NCBI RefSeq assembly: GCF_000350225.1
Contig: NW_005179109.1
Location: 1-64,000, forward strand
Direction of reading: 5' to 3'
Length of the DNA: 64,000 nucleotides
From: Chondrus crispus
Taxonomy: Eukaryota; Rhodophyta; Florideophyceae; Gigartinales; Gigartinaceae
Shown here: in pieces, positions 37,819 through 49,826 of the stretch
Position numbering within the stretch: the first letter of the stretch is position 1
Layout of the letters: each line of letters starts with the position of its first letter
The notes under the pieces: model-generated
What the model was told of the DNA's origin: nothing
Databases searched by the model: none
What the model saw: the letters and a program-made list of their open reading frames with translations, nothing else
Position numbers and translations under genes: made by a program

Positions 37819-40800
37819 ATGAATGCACCTCCACCGGGGTTCCAGAAAGTCCCGGATGGTATTACACCTTCTCCGCCCGGCTTCAGACCAGCACCACCAC
37901 CTGGTTTTGTTGGCACGAGCAATGCCACGTCCACCTCCCCACCCGGCGAACAGGCCGATTCCGTAACGCCAAACAAAGAACACCAGATGGACAACCCGGA
38001 AGACGAAGCCCGTGCGGAGCGATGGAAGCAGCTCAAGCGTAAGCCTTACGCTACAAAGAATGCCTTCGGCTTTTCAAATTTGCAGAAGGAACGCATGCCG
38101 CCTGAGCATCTCCGCAAGATCATGCGTGACCATGGCGATATGTCTTCACGCAAATTCCGCCACGACAAGCGCGTGTATCTCGGCGCGCTCAAGTTTATGC
38201 CCCACGCCTTGTTCAAGCTGCTAGAGAACATGCCCATGCCCTGGGAGCAACTCCGCGATGTCAAAGTTCTATACCATGTCACGGGCGCTATCACGTTTGT
38301 GGATGAAGTGCCGAGGGTTATCGAGCCCGTCTTTCTGGCACAGTGGGGGATTATGTGGATCATGATGAGACGCGAGAAGAGGGACCGCAAGCACTTTCGA
38401 CGCATGAGGCTACCGCCATTTGATGATGAAGAGCCGCCGTTGGATTATGCCGGCAATATTCTGGACGTTGAGCCGCTGCCGCCGGTCCAGATGGAACTGG
38501 ATGACACGGGGGAGGACAGCCCCGTGGCCGACTGGTTTTACGATCACAGGCCGCTTTCTGACACACCATTTACGAACGGGCCCAGCTACCGAAAGTACAA
38601 CCTCAACCTTGAGATTATGACAACCTTGCATCGCCTTGCGTCTCAACTCTTATCAGATATCATCGACCCAAACTACTACTATCTCTTCAACAAGAACTCT
38701 TTCTTTACCACAAAGGCATTGAACGTCAGTTTGCCCGGTGGCCCAAAGTTTGAACCTGTCAAGAACGCGGATGGCTTCTTAGGTGGGTTTGAAGCAGAGG
38801 ACTGGAACGAGTTCAATGACATCAATAAGCTTATCACGCGACGTCACATAAGGACCGAGTATCGTATTGCTTTCGCGCAATTGTACAATTATCACCCACA
38901 AGGTGCTTCGCTCTCCGTATACCACTATCCCGTCGTTTTATACATGGCGCCTCAGGATATGGACTTGCCAGCATACTACTATGACCCCATTTTTAATATC
39001 ATCCCTGCGAGCACAAGAGGGAAGAAGAGAACAGATGTCGAACTATACGAGGATGAAGATAATCTCGTTGGGCATGACTATCACGATGATATTGAGATTG
39101 ACAGGCATCGCGCTGACAGATCGCGAGGCCGCGCAGAAGAGCACAATGAAGATGAAGATGATGGCGAATATGAAATGCCCGCTGGTTTTGCACCCTTTCT
39201 TGTGGAGGAGGATCTTGAACTTGATCTGACCGCTGCAGCCATTGGGCTCTTGTGGGCACCACGTCCATTCAGCATGAACAAGGGAACATGCAGACGTACA
39301 GTTGATGTGGCCCTGATCAGTCCTTGGTATCGAGAGAGGTGCCCAGCTGATGTTCGTGTCAAGGTTCGAGTGTCTTATCAGAAGCTCTTGAAAAACTTCG
39401 TCTACAATGAGCTGCATCGACGAAAACCCAAAGCAAGGTCCCACAAACGTCTATTAAAAGCTCTTCAGAACACAAAGTTTTTCCAACAAACTGAGATTGA
39501 CTGGGTTGAAGCGGGACTTCAAGTTTGCATTCAGGGGCACAACATGCTCAATCTGCTTATCGCAAGGAAAGGGCTCTCCTTCTTGCACCTGGATCATAAT
39601 TTCAATCTCAAACCAGTGAAAACTCTCACCACAAAGGAGCGAAAGCGATCTCGTCTCGGAAACAGCTTTCATTTGACCCGTGAAATTCTACGCCTCACGA
39701 AGATGATTGTGGACTGCCATGTTCAATATCGCTTGGGGAACGTTGACGCATACCAGCTTGCGGATGGTCTTCAGTATACTTTAAATCACGTGGGACAGCT
39801 AACCGGCATGTACCGATACAAATACAAGTTAATGAAGCAAATACGACAGTGCAAGGACCTGAAGCATGTAATCTACCACAGGTTCAACGTAGACCCAGTT
39901 GGAAAAGGACCCGGTTGTGGTATTTGGGCTCCATCCTGGCGTGTTTGGTTGTTCTTCATGCGAGGAATTATCCCGTTGCTGGAGAGATGGCTCGGCAACT
40001 TGCTAGCGCGACAATTCGAAGGGCGAAATACGCGGAACGTCGCAAAGACGATTACAAAGCAACGCGTGGAGTCTCATTTTGACCTCGAACTGCGAGCACA
40101 AGTGATGAATGATATAATCGAAATGATGCCACCTGGAATCCGTCATTCAAAGGCCCGAACCATTGGCCAACACCTTTCGGAAGCATGGCGATGTTGGAAA
40201 AGTAACACACCATGGAAAGTTCCGGGGCTACCGGCTCCAGTTGAATCCGTCATCATGCGTTACGTAAAATCAAAGGCAGACTGGTGGACAAACGTAGCGC
40301 ATTTCAACCGGGAAAGGATTCGACGAGGAGCTACGGTAGACAAAACAATTGTGAAGAAGAATCACGGGCGTATGGCAAGGCTATGGTTGAAGGCTGAACA
40401 AGAGCGTCAGCTCAACTATTTAAAGGATGGGCCCTATGTATCGATCGAAGAGGGGGTCAAGATGTACAAGTCAATGGTACATTGGCTTGAGAGTCGTCGG
40501 TTTGCCCCGATTCCGTTCCCACCTTTATCATACAAGCATGATACGAAGCTCTTGATTCTCGCACTGGAGCGGCTGAAAGAGCAATACACAAACGTGGTGC
40601 GCCTGGATCAGTCTGAAAGAGAAGAACTTGGCTTGATCGAGAACGCGTATGATAACCCTCATGAGACGCTCAGCAGAATCAAACGCCATCTCCTGATCAA
40701 ACGAGCCTTTAAGGAAATGAGAGCGGATTTCACTGATAACTACGATCACTTAATCCCGGTACAATTCGTGGAACCGATCGAGAGGATTACTGACTCCTAT

Positions 40801-43800
40801 CTTGACCAATATCTATGGTACGAAGCAGATAAACGCCGGCTGTTTCCGAATTGGGTCAAACCAGCCGATTCGGAACCACCGCCTCTCCTCGTCTACAAAT
40901 GGGCTACTGGTATTAACAATGTCACTGATATTTGGGATACTGCAGATGGGAAGACCGCCGTTTTGCTCCAAGCAAAGCTTGATCAGATGGCGGAGAAAAT
41001 CGACCACTTGCTTCTGAACCGAATGCTGCGTCTGATCATGGACCACAACATCGCTGACTATATAACCGCAAAGAACAACGTCACAGTTTCATACAAGGAC
41101 ATGTCTCACACGAATTCATACGGAGTGATTAGGGGTCTTCAATTTTCATCATTTGTCGTACAATACCATGGTCTTCTCATAGATCTCCTAATCCTCGGGC
41201 TAAGGCGAGCCACAGAGATTGCAGGACTCTATACAATGCCAAATGACTGGCTATCGTTTGAGAATCGTGAAACGGAAACTGCACATCCGATAAGAATGTA
41301 TTGCCGGTACGTCGACAAGATACACATGGTTCTGCGATTTGATGTAGACGAATCTGAAGAGCTTGTGCGGAGATATCTAACGGAACACCCGGACCCAAAC
41401 AACGAGAATGTCGTGGACTATCGCAACAAAAATTGCTGGCCGAGGGATTCGAGGATGAGGTTGATAAAGCATGACGTGAATCTGGGTAGGGCAGTCTTCT
41501 GGGATATCAAGAATCGCCTTCCTCGCTCAGCTACAACAATCAACTTTCAAGACGACAATTCTTTCGTTTCCGTTTACTCTGCAGACAATCCCAATCTATT
41601 GTTTGATATGGCTGGCTTCGAAGTGCGAATAATTCCTCGATCCCGGGAAAGTGCATTACCCATAAGTATCTCGCAGCGCGACGGTGCATGGGCATTGCAA
41701 AAGGACTCTACGAAGGAGCGAACAGCGACAGCATACTTGAGAGTAAGCGAGCAGAGCATAGTGGGTTTCGAGAACCGAGTGCGCCAGATACTGATGTCAT
41801 CCGGGTCGACCACATTTACGAAGGTTGCCAATCGATGGAATCAAGCACTCATTGGTCTGATGACATATTACAGGGAGGCTGTAGTTCACACGCAGGAGTT
41901 GCTCGATGTTCTTGTCAAGGCAGAAAACCGAATACAAACGAGAATTAAGATAGGTCTCAACTCAAAAATGCCGTCAAGATTCCCTCCCGTTGTCTTCTAC
42001 TGCCCTAAGGAGCTAGGCGGGCTTGGAATGCTGTCGATGGGCCATGTTCTCATCCCTCAGGCAGATCTTCGCTACTCTAGGCAAACCGATGCAGGTGGAA
42101 TCACTCATTTTCGTGCAGGTATGAGTGGAAGCAGTAGCGATCAAATGATTCCCAACCTCTATCGATACCTGCAACCCTGGGAAGCTGAATTCAAAGACTC
42201 CCAGCAAGTTTGGGCTGACTACGCTTTGAAAAGGTCCGAAGCCATGGCGCAGAAACGGCGGCTCACATTAGATGATCTTGATTCAAGTTGGGACCGAGGT
42301 ATTCCTCGGATTTCAACACTTTTCACGAAGGATCGCCACACTCTTGCATACGACAAAGGTTGGAGAGTCAGGTTAGAGTTTAAGAAATATATGCACACTA
42401 GAAACGATGCCTTCTGGTGGACGCACCAGCGGCACGATGGAAAGTTGTGGTCTCTCACGAACTACAGAACTGACATGATTCAAGCACTTGGTGGTGTCGA
42501 GGGTATTTTAGAGCATACTCTGTTCGCAGGAACTTTCTACCAAACTTGGGAGGGTCTCTTCTGGGAAAAAGCATCTGGTTTTGAGGAGTCAATGAAATTC
42601 AAGCGTTTAACGAATGCCCAACGATCAGGCCTCAACCAAATCCCGAACAGGCGTTTCACATTGTGGTGGAGTCCGACCATAAATCGGTCAAATGTATATG
42701 TAGGTTTCCAGGTGCAACTGGACCTCACAGGATGCATGATGCATGGCAAACTGCCAACGCTCAAGATTTCCCTCATCCAAATTTTCCGTGCACACTTGTG
42801 GCAGAAAATTCATGAATCGCTGACAATGGATATTGCTCAAGTTCTGGATCAGGCCCTAGATGAACTAGAAATCGAATCCGTGAAGAAGGAAACTATTCAT
42901 CCAAGAAAGTCTTACAAAATGAATTCATCATGTGCCGATATTCTTCTCATTGCAGCGTACAAGTGGCCTGTTTCGAAACCATCTCTCCTTTCGGCAAATT
43001 CCACTGGAGATGTATTCCGACCGGACACGACGACAACGAAGTATTGGATTGACATTCAGTTAAGGTGGGGAGATTACGACTCACATGACTGCGAGAGATA
43101 TTCGAGGGCCAAGTATCACGATTACATAACCGACAGCATGTCGATCTATCCAAGCCCGACTGGGCTTTTGCTCACAGTAGACCTTGCTTATAACCTTTAT
43201 GCAGGGTATGGTTGTTGGATACCTGGCTTGAAGCCCTTAATGCAGCAAGCACTTGCGAAGATCAACAAGGCGAATCCAGCACTCTATGTGCTAAGAGAGC
43301 GGATGCGAAAGGCCCTTCAGTTGTACTCCTCAGAACCGACTGAACCATACCTGAACAGCCAAAACTACGGGGAACTGTTTGGGAATCAGGTGATCTGGTT
43401 CGTTGACGATACCAACGTGTATCGCGTTACAGCCCACAAGACATTTGATGGAAACCATGTCACAAAGCCGATCAATGGAGCCGTCCTCATTTTCAACCCC
43501 AGAACAGGCCAGCTCTTCTTGAAGATTATTCATACATCGGTCTGGCAGGGGCAAACGCGTTTGTCGCAGCTTGCCAAGTGGAAGACAGCCGAAGAAACTG
43601 CAGCCTTAATTCGTTCATTACCTCGAGAGGAACAGCCGAAGCAACTGATTGTCATCCGAAAAGGTATGCTCGACCCGCTTGAAACCCATTGCTTGGATTT
43701 CCCGAACGTGATAATCAAAGGCTCGGACCTTCAACTTCCGTTTCAAACGCTGCTCAAGATAGAAAAGTTTGGGGACCTCATTTTGAAGGCCAAGGAACCT

Positions 43801-45087
43801 CAGATGGTTCTGTTCAACGTTTTCGACGACTGGCTTCGCAGCGTGTCATCATTCACTGCGTTTTCTCGTCTCGTACTACTGTTACGGTCCCTTAAGGTCA
43901 ATACGGAAAGAACCAAAATCATTCTCAGACCGGATGCCAGCGTGAAGACGGAGCCTCATCATGTATGGCCTACTCTATCGAACGAAGAGTGGATGAGAGT
44001 CGAAATTGCCCTCAAGGACCTTATCTTAGCAGATTTTGGAAAGAAGCATAATGTCAACGTCGCGAGTCTAACAGAGTCTGAAGTTCGCGACATCATTCTA
44101 GGCGCAGATATTGTCCCGCCAGGGGAACAGCGGCAGCAAATGGCTGAAATCAAGAAAGCTGCAGAAGAACAAGGTCAAATTACTGCCGTAACAAGCAAAT
44201 CGAAAGACAAGCAAGGCAATGACATCGTAGTCACTACAACGTCAAACTACGAACAGGCAGTGTTTGCCTCGCGAACAGAATGGCGAGTGCGTGCAATTTC
44301 TGCGGCAAATCTGCACTTGCGCACACGGCATATCCACGTCCCCTCCGAGAGCAGCACTCGAGAAGGCTTGTTCACTTACGTTCTTCCACAGAACGTGCTG
44401 CGAAAATTCATCTGCGTTGGAGATTTGAGAACACATATCGCCGGCTACCTTTTCGGTGTCTCGCTACCTGGAGACGCAGCCGTGAAAGAAGTGAGGTGCG
44501 TAGTAGTACCGCCTCAAGTGGGCTCTCATCAGAAAGTCTCACTCCCAGATCAAATCGCATACCACGAACTGCTTGTAGATCTCGAACCGCTAGGTTGGAT
44601 CCACACGCAACCAGCTGAGTTGTCGCAAATGTCCCCGAATGATGTGATTGAAATGGCTGGAATGATGGCTCGTGATAATAGACTGTCGGGCGATACCGCA
44701 ATCGATGTTACAGTTTCCTTCACGCCGGGATCCTGTTCATTGCGAGCCTACCAGCTGACTCCTTCTGGGTATGAGTGGGGACAGGCGAATCGAGATGCCG
44801 ACGCAGTGTCTGCTGTGCCGCCAGGCTTCGCGACATCTCACTACGAAAAAGTACAGCTCCTTCTGAGCGACAGGTACAGTGGGTTTTTCCTTGTACCAGA
44901 GGTTGGCTCCTGGAATTACAACTTTATGCGAGTGAAACACAGTTCAGATATGTCGTATCGGTTACGGGTCGGGAATCCGAAGGAATTTTACGATGAGACG
45001 CACAGACCAATGCACTTCCTACAATTCACTGAGGGTCGTGCAGGCAAGGATGAAGACGTTGAGGAGTACGAAAACTTGCACGGGTGA
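37819..45087 (+). CDS. PRP8: Pre-mRNA-processing splicing factor 8 (2422 aa)
   Basis: Central scaffold protein of the U5 snRNP that cradles the spliceosome active site in the nucleus. The full length is near-collinear with human PRPF8 (2335 aa): Pro-rich start ([19 protein letters not shown]), PRO8NT (about 80-230), PROCN (about 440-850), RRM-like block (about 1050-1140), U5- and U6-contacting regions (about 1280-1660), RNase H-like domain IV (about 1820-2050) and a C-terminal MPN/Jab1 domain (about 2130-2370). Many invariant stretches are visible, such as [16 protein letters not shown]-like [21 protein letters not shown] and [10 protein letters not shown]. The main difference from human is an acidic insertion at ~400-455 ([20 protein letters not shown]). 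The frame has no intron. The ATG at 37819 is the first of the conserved frame. The downstream Tim gene is 570 bp away on the same strand. Confidence 0.99.
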   Translation: MNAPPPGFQKVPDGITPSPPGFRPAPPPGFVGTSNATSTSPPGEQADSVTPNKEHQMDNPEDEARAERWKQLKRKPYATKNAFGFSNLQKERMPPEHLRKIMRDHGDMSSRKFRHDKRVYLGALKFMPHALFKLLENMPMPWEQLRDVKVLYHVTGAITFVDEVPRVIEPVFLAQWGIMWIMMRREKRDRKHFRRMRLPPFDDEEPPLDYAGNILDVEPLPPVQMELDDTGEDSPVADWFYDHRPLSDTPFTNGPSYRKYNLNLEIMTTLHRLASQLLSDIIDPNYYYLFNKNSFFTTKALNVSLPGGPKFEPVKNADGFLGGFEAEDWNEFNDINKLITRRHIRTEYRIAFAQLYNYHPQGASLSVYHYPVVLYMAPQDMDLPAYYYDPIFNIIPASTRGKKRTDVELYEDEDNLVGHDYHDDIEIDRHRADRSRGRAEEHNEDEDDGEYEMPAGFAPFLVEEDLELDLTAAAIGLLWAPRPFSMNKGTCRRTVDVALISPWYRERCPADVRVKVRVSYQKLLKNFVYNELHRRKPKARSHKRLLKALQNTKFFQQTEIDWVEAGLQVCIQGHNMLNLLIARKGLSFLHLDHNFNLKPVKTLTTKERKRSRLGNSFHLTREILRLTKMIVDCHVQYRLGNVDAYQLADGLQYTLNHVGQLTGMYRYKYKLMKQIRQCKDLKHVIYHRFNVDPVGKGPGCGIWAPSWRVWLFFMRGIIPLLERWLGNLLARQFEGRNTRNVAKTITKQRVESHFDLELRAQVMNDIIEMMPPGIRHSKARTIGQHLSEAWRCWKSNTPWKVPGLPAPVESVIMRYVKSKADWWTNVAHFNRERIRRGATVDKTIVKKNHGRMARLWLKAEQERQLNYLKDGPYVSIEEGVKMYKSMVHWLESRRFAPIPFPPLSYKHDTKLLILALERLKEQYTNVVRLDQSEREELGLIENAYDNPHETLSRIKRHLLIKRAFKEMRADFTDNYDHLIPVQFVEPIERITDSYLDQYLWYEADKRRLFPNWVKPADSEPPPLLVYKWATGINNVTDIWDTADGKTAVLLQAKLDQMAEKIDHLLLNRMLRLIMDHNIADYITAKNNVTVSYKDMSHTNSYGVIRGLQFSSFVVQYHGLLIDLLILGLRRATEIAGLYTMPNDWLSFENRETETAHPIRMYCRYVDKIHMVLRFDVDESEELVRRYLTEHPDPNNENVVDYRNKNCWPRDSRMRLIKHDVNLGRAVFWDIKNRLPRSATTINFQDDNSFVSVYSADNPNLLFDMAGFEVRIIPRSRESALPISISQRDGAWALQKDSTKERTATAYLRVSEQSIVGFENRVRQILMSSGSTTFTKVANRWNQALIGLMTYYREAVVHTQELLDVLVKAENRIQTRIKIGLNSKMPSRFPPVVFYCPKELGGLGMLSMGHVLIPQADLRYSRQTDAGGITHFRAGMSGSSSDQMIPNLYRYLQPWEAEFKDSQQVWADYALKRSEAMAQKRRLTLDDLDSSWDRGIPRISTLFTKDRHTLAYDKGWRVRLEFKKYMHTRNDAFWWTHQRHDGKLWSLTNYRTDMIQALGGVEGILEHTLFAGTFYQTWEGLFWEKASGFEESMKFKRLTNAQRSGLNQIPNRRFTLWWSPTINRSNVYVGFQVQLDLTGCMMHGKLPTLKISLIQIFRAHLWQKIHESLTMDIAQVLDQALDELEIESVKKETIHPRKSYKMNSSCADILLIAAYKWPVSKPSLLSANSTGDVFRPDTTTTKYWIDIQLRWGDYDSHDCERYSRAKYHDYITDSMSIYPSPTGLLLTVDLAYNLYAGYGCWIPGLKPLMQQALAKINKANPALYVLRERMRKALQLYSSEPTEPYLNSQNYGELFGNQVIWFVDDTNVYRVTAHKTFDGNHVTKPINGAVLIFNPRTGQLFLKIIHTSVWQGQTRLSQLAKWKTAEETAALIRSLPREEQPKQLIVIRKGMLDPLETHCLDFPNVIIKGSDLQLPFQTLLKIEKFGDLILKAKEPQMVLFNVFDDWLRSVSSFTAFSRLVLLLRSLKVNTERTKIILRPDASVKTEPHHVWPTLSNEEWMRVEIALKDLILADFGKKHNVNVASLTESEVRDIILGADIVPPGEQRQQMAEIKKAAEEQGQITAVTSKSKDKQGNDIVVTTTSNYEQAVFASRTEWRVRAISAANLHLRTRHIHVPSESSTREGLFTYVLPQNVLRKFICVGDLRTHIAGYLFGVSLPGDAAVKEVRCVVVPPQVGSHQKVSLPDQIAYHELLVDLEPLGWIHTQPAELSQMSPNDVIEMAGMMARDNRLSGDTAIDVTVSFTPGSCSLRAYQLTPSGYEWGQANRDADAVSAVPPGFATSHYEKVQLLLSDRYSGFFLVPEVGSWNYNFMRVKHSSDMSYRLRVGNPKEFYDETHRPMHFLQFTEGRAGKDEDVEEYENLHG

Positions 45088-45411
45088 TGTCACGAATTGC
45101 GTTCTGAGGAGTTGACAGGTATATATTTATGTTCGATGCGAGAAGATGCGGAGTGGAATGGGGAGCTTCGTAGTCAGGTGGACGCAAGTAGACGAAGGTG
45201 ATCCCGCATTGTGACTTTCGCTGTATCAATTTAACTAAATTAATCATGCTTCGCGGCGCATCCGTGGAAATTTTTTCTCAATGAGCACTGAAGATGCACT
45301 GGAGATGCTATGAGGATGCTGGTTTGTGGAACGGGTGAATTGAAACCGAGTTGTTCTTCTCTCTTGAACCGTGCACAAGGGAATTTGTTTGACACATTTG
45401 CACTGCGGCGA
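45088..45411. other. PRP8-Tim intergenic region
   Basis: No gene is seen. A short upstream frame starts at the ATG at 45426, just downstream, and ends before the Tim start codon. Confidence 0.5.
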
Positions 45412-45420
45412 ATTATAAAC
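45412..45420 (+). promoter_or_regulatory. TATA-like element ATTATAAAC upstream of the Tim-family gene
   Basis: Identical nine-base motif to that upstream of PRP8, 237 bp before the chosen start codon. Confidence 0.4.
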
Positions 45421-45656
45421 ACCCCATGTCCATGGCCACCAAGGCCGTCTGGGGGGATCGGCCGATCAACCCAACTCTTCCATGTAGCTCAAAATTTCCG
45501 AAATTTTGACAGATCAGCAGATCACCCTTGCTCAGAGGGTTCTCTCCATTGTATTTTGACAAATCTCCCAAACTCGACGCCGTCCCCACCTCCGAAGCCC
45601 TATCGGCCCTCAGTCTCATCCGTTCCGCGTTGCTCCCGACTCCCTCTGTCGCCAAG

Positions 45657-46211
45657 ATGGGGTCCTCCCACCTCTCGCTCTGCGCCCAGCGCCCTCACCC
45701 TCGCCGCCCGCACAGTATGGCCTTCGCGTCTGCAGCGCTTGCTTCCAACGCCACCCTCAGTCCAAACCTCCCGCCCGCTCCAATCCCGCTGCAGGACCTG
45801 GGCCCGTCAGAGCGCGTCGTCGAGGTTGTTCTCGCCGCCAGCTCAAATCTTCTTAACGGTGCCATCTTTGGTGCCCTCTTTGGCTTTGTCTCGGGCGTCT
45901 GGTCCACGCGTTCGCTGCGCGGCGCCTTTGCCGAGGCTAAGAACAACGGACGCTCATGGGGCGCGATCTCGGGCGTGTATGCAGGTGTGCAGACGGCGGC
46001 AAAGGTCATCAGGAATAGGGAGGACAAGTTCAATTCAGTTATCGGTGCGTGTGGAAGTGGCGCCGCCTTCACGGCAAAGTCAGGGCCCAGGGCTGCCGCG
46101 CAGGGGTGCGTAAGCTTTGCAGCCCTCAGCTACATTATCGACATGCTTACTAGCGGACAGAACAAGGAAGATCCGACGAGTGATGAGGCGATTCTTAGGA
46201 AGAAACGCTAA
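45657..46211 (+). CDS. Tim17/Tim22/Tim23-family membrane protein, Tim22-like (184 aa)
   Basis: Family proteins form the channel of mitochondrial inner-membrane (or plastid) translocases. The start at 45657 is the first in-frame ATG and sits in a good context (GCCAAGATGG). The open frame reaches further upstream, but without an ATG. After a Pro-rich N-terminal ~50 residues come glycine-rich helices: NLLNGAIFGALFGFVSGVW (about 70-88), AISGVYAGVQTAAKVI, then the diagnostic NSVIGACGSGAAFTAKSGP (about 135-153) and AAQGCVSFAALSYIIDML. The NS..GACGSGA..A...GP.AA..G pattern fits Tim22 best, but plastid OEP16/PRAT relatives cannot be excluded. A Lys-rich tail (ILRKKR) closes it. Confidence 0.88.
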   Translation: MGSSHLSLCAQRPHPRRPHSMAFASAALASNATLSPNLPPAPIPLQDLGPSERVVEVVLAASSNLLNGAIFGALFGFVSGVWSTRSLRGAFAEAKNNGRSWGAISGVYAGVQTAAKVIRNREDKFNSVIGACGSGAAFTAKSGPRAAAQGCVSFAALSYIIDMLTSGQNKEDPTSDEAILRKKR

Positions 46212-46654
46212 CTGCGCCGCGCCATCGTCGAAAGGGTGACAAGTGGAGAGGGAGGGCAACTAGTGGCCCTTTCCGTGGTACAAGACGCTCTCTGGCGCCC
46301 AGGTTTTGATAAGACGTTTGGAAGACTCTTGAATGATCGAGTTGTGATATTGTCGTGACCTGTTTCGTGGCCGATCGGATGACTAATGCAGATATCCGTG
46401 AAAGCACGGTGTCAAAAGGTTTCGCGCAATGTTGGCTTACTAGCGTTACTGATATGTAAATTGGTGCCTACATTATCTATCGTGCCAGTATCCGAGAAGA
46501 AGCGGTTGCTTTATTTGCAATGGATGTGAATACGTTCTTGGGCTGGCCGCTGGCCCTGCTTCGGTTTGTGTTTCCTCGTCACATTGTACGGCAGCATCAC
46601 GCCGACGGTCGTCAAGGTCAAATCACGTCATTTTTGTATCCGCGGCCTGGGTAG
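46212..46654. other. Intergenic between convergent Tim and RING genes
   Basis: Both 3' ends face here. No gene, RNA or clear terminator hairpin was seen. Confidence 0.5.
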
Positions 46655-47182
46655 TTACTTGATTTCTGCAGGTATCATCGGATGGATATCGAATAACGAC
46701 TTGATTGACCATCCGCACTCGGGGCATGTGGCGAGGTCCTGCTGCAGAGCGTCTTCCAGGCAATAGACGTGATGAAAGTGCCCGCACGGCAGCTGCAGAT
46801 ACTTTTTCTTAACATCTCCTCCAATGCAGAGCCCGCATTTGTACCCGTCGAGGACACCGTTTTTCTGCAACTCGCCTTGACGCTTTCGCGGAAGTGCATA
46901 TTCTTTACATAAGCGATGAATCTCATCACTGTTAAGTCTTCTCAGGGAATTGTCTTGAAGAAGTAGGTGACCAGCTTTCTTGATATTTTTTTCATTGTTT
47001 GCCTCGGGTGCTTTTCGTGCCAAGAAGAAAAGAGCAAGTCCTAATGAAAGTATTCCGCTGGGGAAAAACAGCATCTTCATTAACCATCCGACGGCTGTGT
47101 CATTGAAGTATCCGAAATTGCCGCTGTCTACGACCAGGGGCCTTATCTGACGCAAGACTTGCGAAAGCAATCCAGTATGCAT
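46655..47182 (-). CDS. Membrane-anchored RING finger protein (175 aa)
   Basis: Likely E3 ubiquitin ligase. The first ATG of the frame is at 47182; an upstream TTG is less likely to be the start. One hydrophobic segment (residues ~33-54, MKMLFFPSGILSLGLALFFLA) predicts a single-pass or signal-anchored membrane protein. A basic linker follows, then a RING domain: CGLC, then CGHFHHVYC and CPEC, giving C-x2-C..C-x-H-x-H/H-x3-C..C-x2-C. All metal ligands are present. It is not obviously one of the named ER or peroxisomal RING families. Gene order is convergent with the Tim gene. Confidence 0.85.
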   Translation of the reverse strand: MHTGLLSQVLRQIRPLVVDSGNFGYFNDTAVGWLMKMLFFPSGILSLGLALFFLARKAPEANNEKNIKKAGHLLLQDNSLRRLNSDEIHRLCKEYALPRKRQGELQKNGVLDGYKCGLCIGGDVKKKYLQLPCGHFHHVYCLEDALQQDLATCPECGWSIKSLFDIHPMIPAEIK

Positions 47183-47825
47183 GAGTGGCAACTTGTTCAG
47201 ACAAAAAAAGGATATGAGCGGGCAAAATGAACGAGTCCACGACAGGTAACTGGAGAGCTTTGCTTACGTTTTCACGTTTCCTCAGGTATGAAAGAGTAAC
47301 GATTCCCCCTTTTAGCCCGAAATAAAGTCATCTCCCCGCGCACGGATGGGTTATTGCCCGATGGTCGCGACTAAGAATCGAGGGAACACGGGGGAGCAAA
47401 TATTAAAGCCCAAGCAGGTCGATTCCGGGGGTTGATGTACAGCACTCTCGTGGGAAAAAATTTAGTCTAGTCGGCTGTCGTTTGCACGTACAGCAACACT
47501 GAAAATCACAACTCCCATGGGGCGCCACGGAGAGGTTGTGCCCTTTTGGCATCGCCGACTGAAAGGCACAACAAGTCGAGCGCCAAAATGGGCTGCTGTC
47601 ACTTCACAGGGGCCAGTCCTCTCCGCACGCCGTTCCCCGAGCCTAGTTGACCCGCAATTGTTTCGGAAATGGCGCGTAAACGGAAGAGCACTGCGCACAA
47701 TCCGCACCTCGTTCCGGTCAACAACTCAAACACAGTATGGCCTCTCCCATTTTACACAACCTTGTAACTTTCGTACAAACTACGCAACATGAATAAGCTA
47801 GTCAACATAAAAACCAGGCGACTTT
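47183..47825. other. Intergenic upstream of the RING gene
   Basis: Nothing coding is recognised. The RING promoter should lie at the left side (minus strand). A TATTAAAG-like stretch near 47401 is too weak to call. Confidence 0.4.
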
Positions 47826-48211
47826 CTACTGCCTCCCGATCGAGAACAAAACGGCCAAGACCTGTGCGGCGGCGCCGACAGCCGGGCCACCCGGCTGCGG
47901 CTCCTCGGTCTCGTCCCTCCGCTTCCCCTGCTGCATGCCATCGACCCATCTCTGCACGATGCGCGCCACGGCGTCGAGCAAGCTCGGGCGCTGCACGCCC
48001 TCCACGGGCGTCTCGTCCTCCGCGGGCGACTTGTCAGCGATACCAACCGCGGCGGGCGCAACGTCCGAAACGGCGGCAGGCGCGCCCGTGAGCGCGGTAT
48101 CCGCCGTAGGGATGATGGGCTCCGCCGCGCTGACAACGGGGGCGTGGCCCGCGGCGTGGCGGCGCTGGTGGTGCGGGAGCTTGACTATGTCCGATACGCG
48201 GCGGACCTGCG
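47826..48211 (-). CDS. Partial Ala-rich hypothetical protein running into the assembly gap
   Basis: The last ~128 residues of a frame whose start lies in or beyond the N run. It is Ala/Pro-rich with a central acidic stretch (DKSPAEDETPVEG), a helical LLDAVARIVQRWVDGMQQ and a hydrophobic end (GAAAQVLAVLFSIGRQ). No family is recognised. The plus-strand frames here are also open because of GC content, so the strand is uncertain. Confidence 0.35.
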
Positions 48212-48379
48212 NNNNNNNNNNNNNNNNNNNNNNNNNNNNNNNNNNNNNNNNNNNNNNNNNNNNNNNNNNNNNNNNNNNNNNNNNNNNNNNNNNNNNNNNN
48301 NNNNNNNNNNNNNNNNNNNNNNNNNNNNNNNNNNNNNNNNNNNNNNNNNNNNNNNNNNNNNNNNNNNNNNNNNNNNNNN
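48212..48379. other. Assembly gap (168 N)
   Basis: Unknown bases; flanking GC-rich coding-like sequence. The real length may differ. Confidence 1.
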
Positions 48380-48853
48380 TGGGCTGACGGAGCACTCTCG
48401 AAAAAGCGGCCTCACCGGCTCGCGGGGGTCGTTTTGTAGCTGGGTTGTTCACAGCTCAGCAGGCCCAAAATTTTATCATATCGGCAAAAATGTCGAATGA
48501 AAACAGGGTGGTCACCGACTGTTAGGAGTGAAGTTCAGGCTGAACTTCAGGGCTAGTGTGCATGTGCTTACACCCTATGACAGCGCGTGAGCGCATGACA
48601 GCGCGTGAGGGTGTTTTGTGTTTTCATTTGTTCTACATACAGTAATAGGGATGACTGCCAGCGGTCTAGGAACATATTTGTGTCAGACCCATTTTGTTCC
48701 GTATTTTTGTCCCCACATACTGTAATAGGGTTGCTCTAAATACAGTACTGGGGTGTAGTTATTCCAGCAGAATTATTGATCATGCGATGCCATGCGAGAA
48801 ACCCTGGTTGCGGGCAGCAATGAAGGCGACGCTCTCTTCTCTCCCCGAAGTGA
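48380..48853. other. Non-coding stretch with short direct repeats
   Basis: Contains tandem GCATGACAGCGCGTGAG (48570-48610) and three variants of ACATACAGTAATAGGG (near 48636, 48714, 48736). No gene is seen. Confidence 0.5.
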
Positions 48854-49064
48854 GGGTGTGTCTTAACATGCCCCGTTTTGCTGCGGTTTGCTTTGCCTTG
48901 CCCAAAGAAGTGACTTGGCGTGCTATGAGTGGCTCCTACGTTTTAATTTATGTGTTTAAGAAAAGCAACGGCTTAAGAAGCATACGGTATTTGTTAAGAA
49001 TTTAAAAGTATTCCTGGCAAAACCGGGCAAGGCAAAGCAAAAACCAGCCTGTTAAGACACGCCC
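48854..49064. mobile_element. 210-bp MITE, third copy
   Basis: About 95% like the copies at 1633-1842 and 26799-27008, in the orientation of the latter, with GGGTGTGTCTTAACA and TGTTAAGACACGCCC ends. The flanks are TGA and TCA, so no clean TAA duplication remains. Confidence 0.8.
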
Positions 49065-49826
49065 TCACCTCGCAGTGCGGACAGAACTTGCCCCTTACCT
49101 GCGGTCGTGCGCAGCACGTTCGGGGCAGACGGATTCGTGGTTTCTGAGAGATTTCCAGGCCCCACCCACACTGGAATCGAGGCAGACACATACCCTGTTC
49201 TGCAAGTTTCCACTGACAGTGCTCGGAACGTCAGTCTTGTGGAAGTGACGTGGCAGGGTGTCCATTGGTACGCACAGGCCACGTCAGACTTGCGGCTCGT
49301 CCGCGTTTTATGAGCGTGACGCAGTCAAACAACGCAACAAGGCTTGGGGGGGTACAACAACGCCATATACGAACAGCTTAGAGAGCTGAGGGCCGTTCCT
49401 AACGAAGAGTTCGCCGTGCCAGCACCCGAGCACCCGGAAACTTGGCATGAATGTATTACAGTAGTTGAAAAAAATTATTGGAAGTGCTTTTACTCCCGAG
49501 CTCACGTGGCTGCGTGGAACTGGTATCCCTGGACGCTGCGAGGAGTGCAGCGGACCGTAGCCGTCGAGAGCCGGGCTACTGTTATACAGTATGCTGTTAG
49601 ACGCCCTAGTCCCCGGAGCTAGCCCCTCACCGCTCGAAGGCGGGCTTCCCTGGAAGACACTCGCGTGTGAATGGCCGCCCTATGCCCTGAAGGTGAAATG
49701 GCACCATCAGGAGAGACTCGACCGGCGGAGGAAAAGCTCAGGCCGAGGGGACGAGGTTATGAGCACAGGCATCGGTGTGCGGAGACGCGACTTACCAAAA
49801 GTTTTTGGAGGTAAAACCGAATAAGC
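49065..49826 (+). other. Gene-like debris upstream of the 323-codon ORF
   Basis: Two stretches in one frame separated by a stop (49107-49313 and about 49344-49622) have protein-like composition (VEVTWQGVHWYAQATSDLRL, ECITVVEKNYWKCFYSRAHV, AAWNWYPWTLRGVQ). Family unknown. They may be a decayed gene or a mobile-element ORF continuing into 49827-50798. Confidence 0.35.

Noticed and set aside
45528-45656. Upstream extension of the Tim-family frame
   Set aside because: Starts at TTG, not ATG. The first in-frame ATG at 45657 has a better context and the extension has no family similarity.
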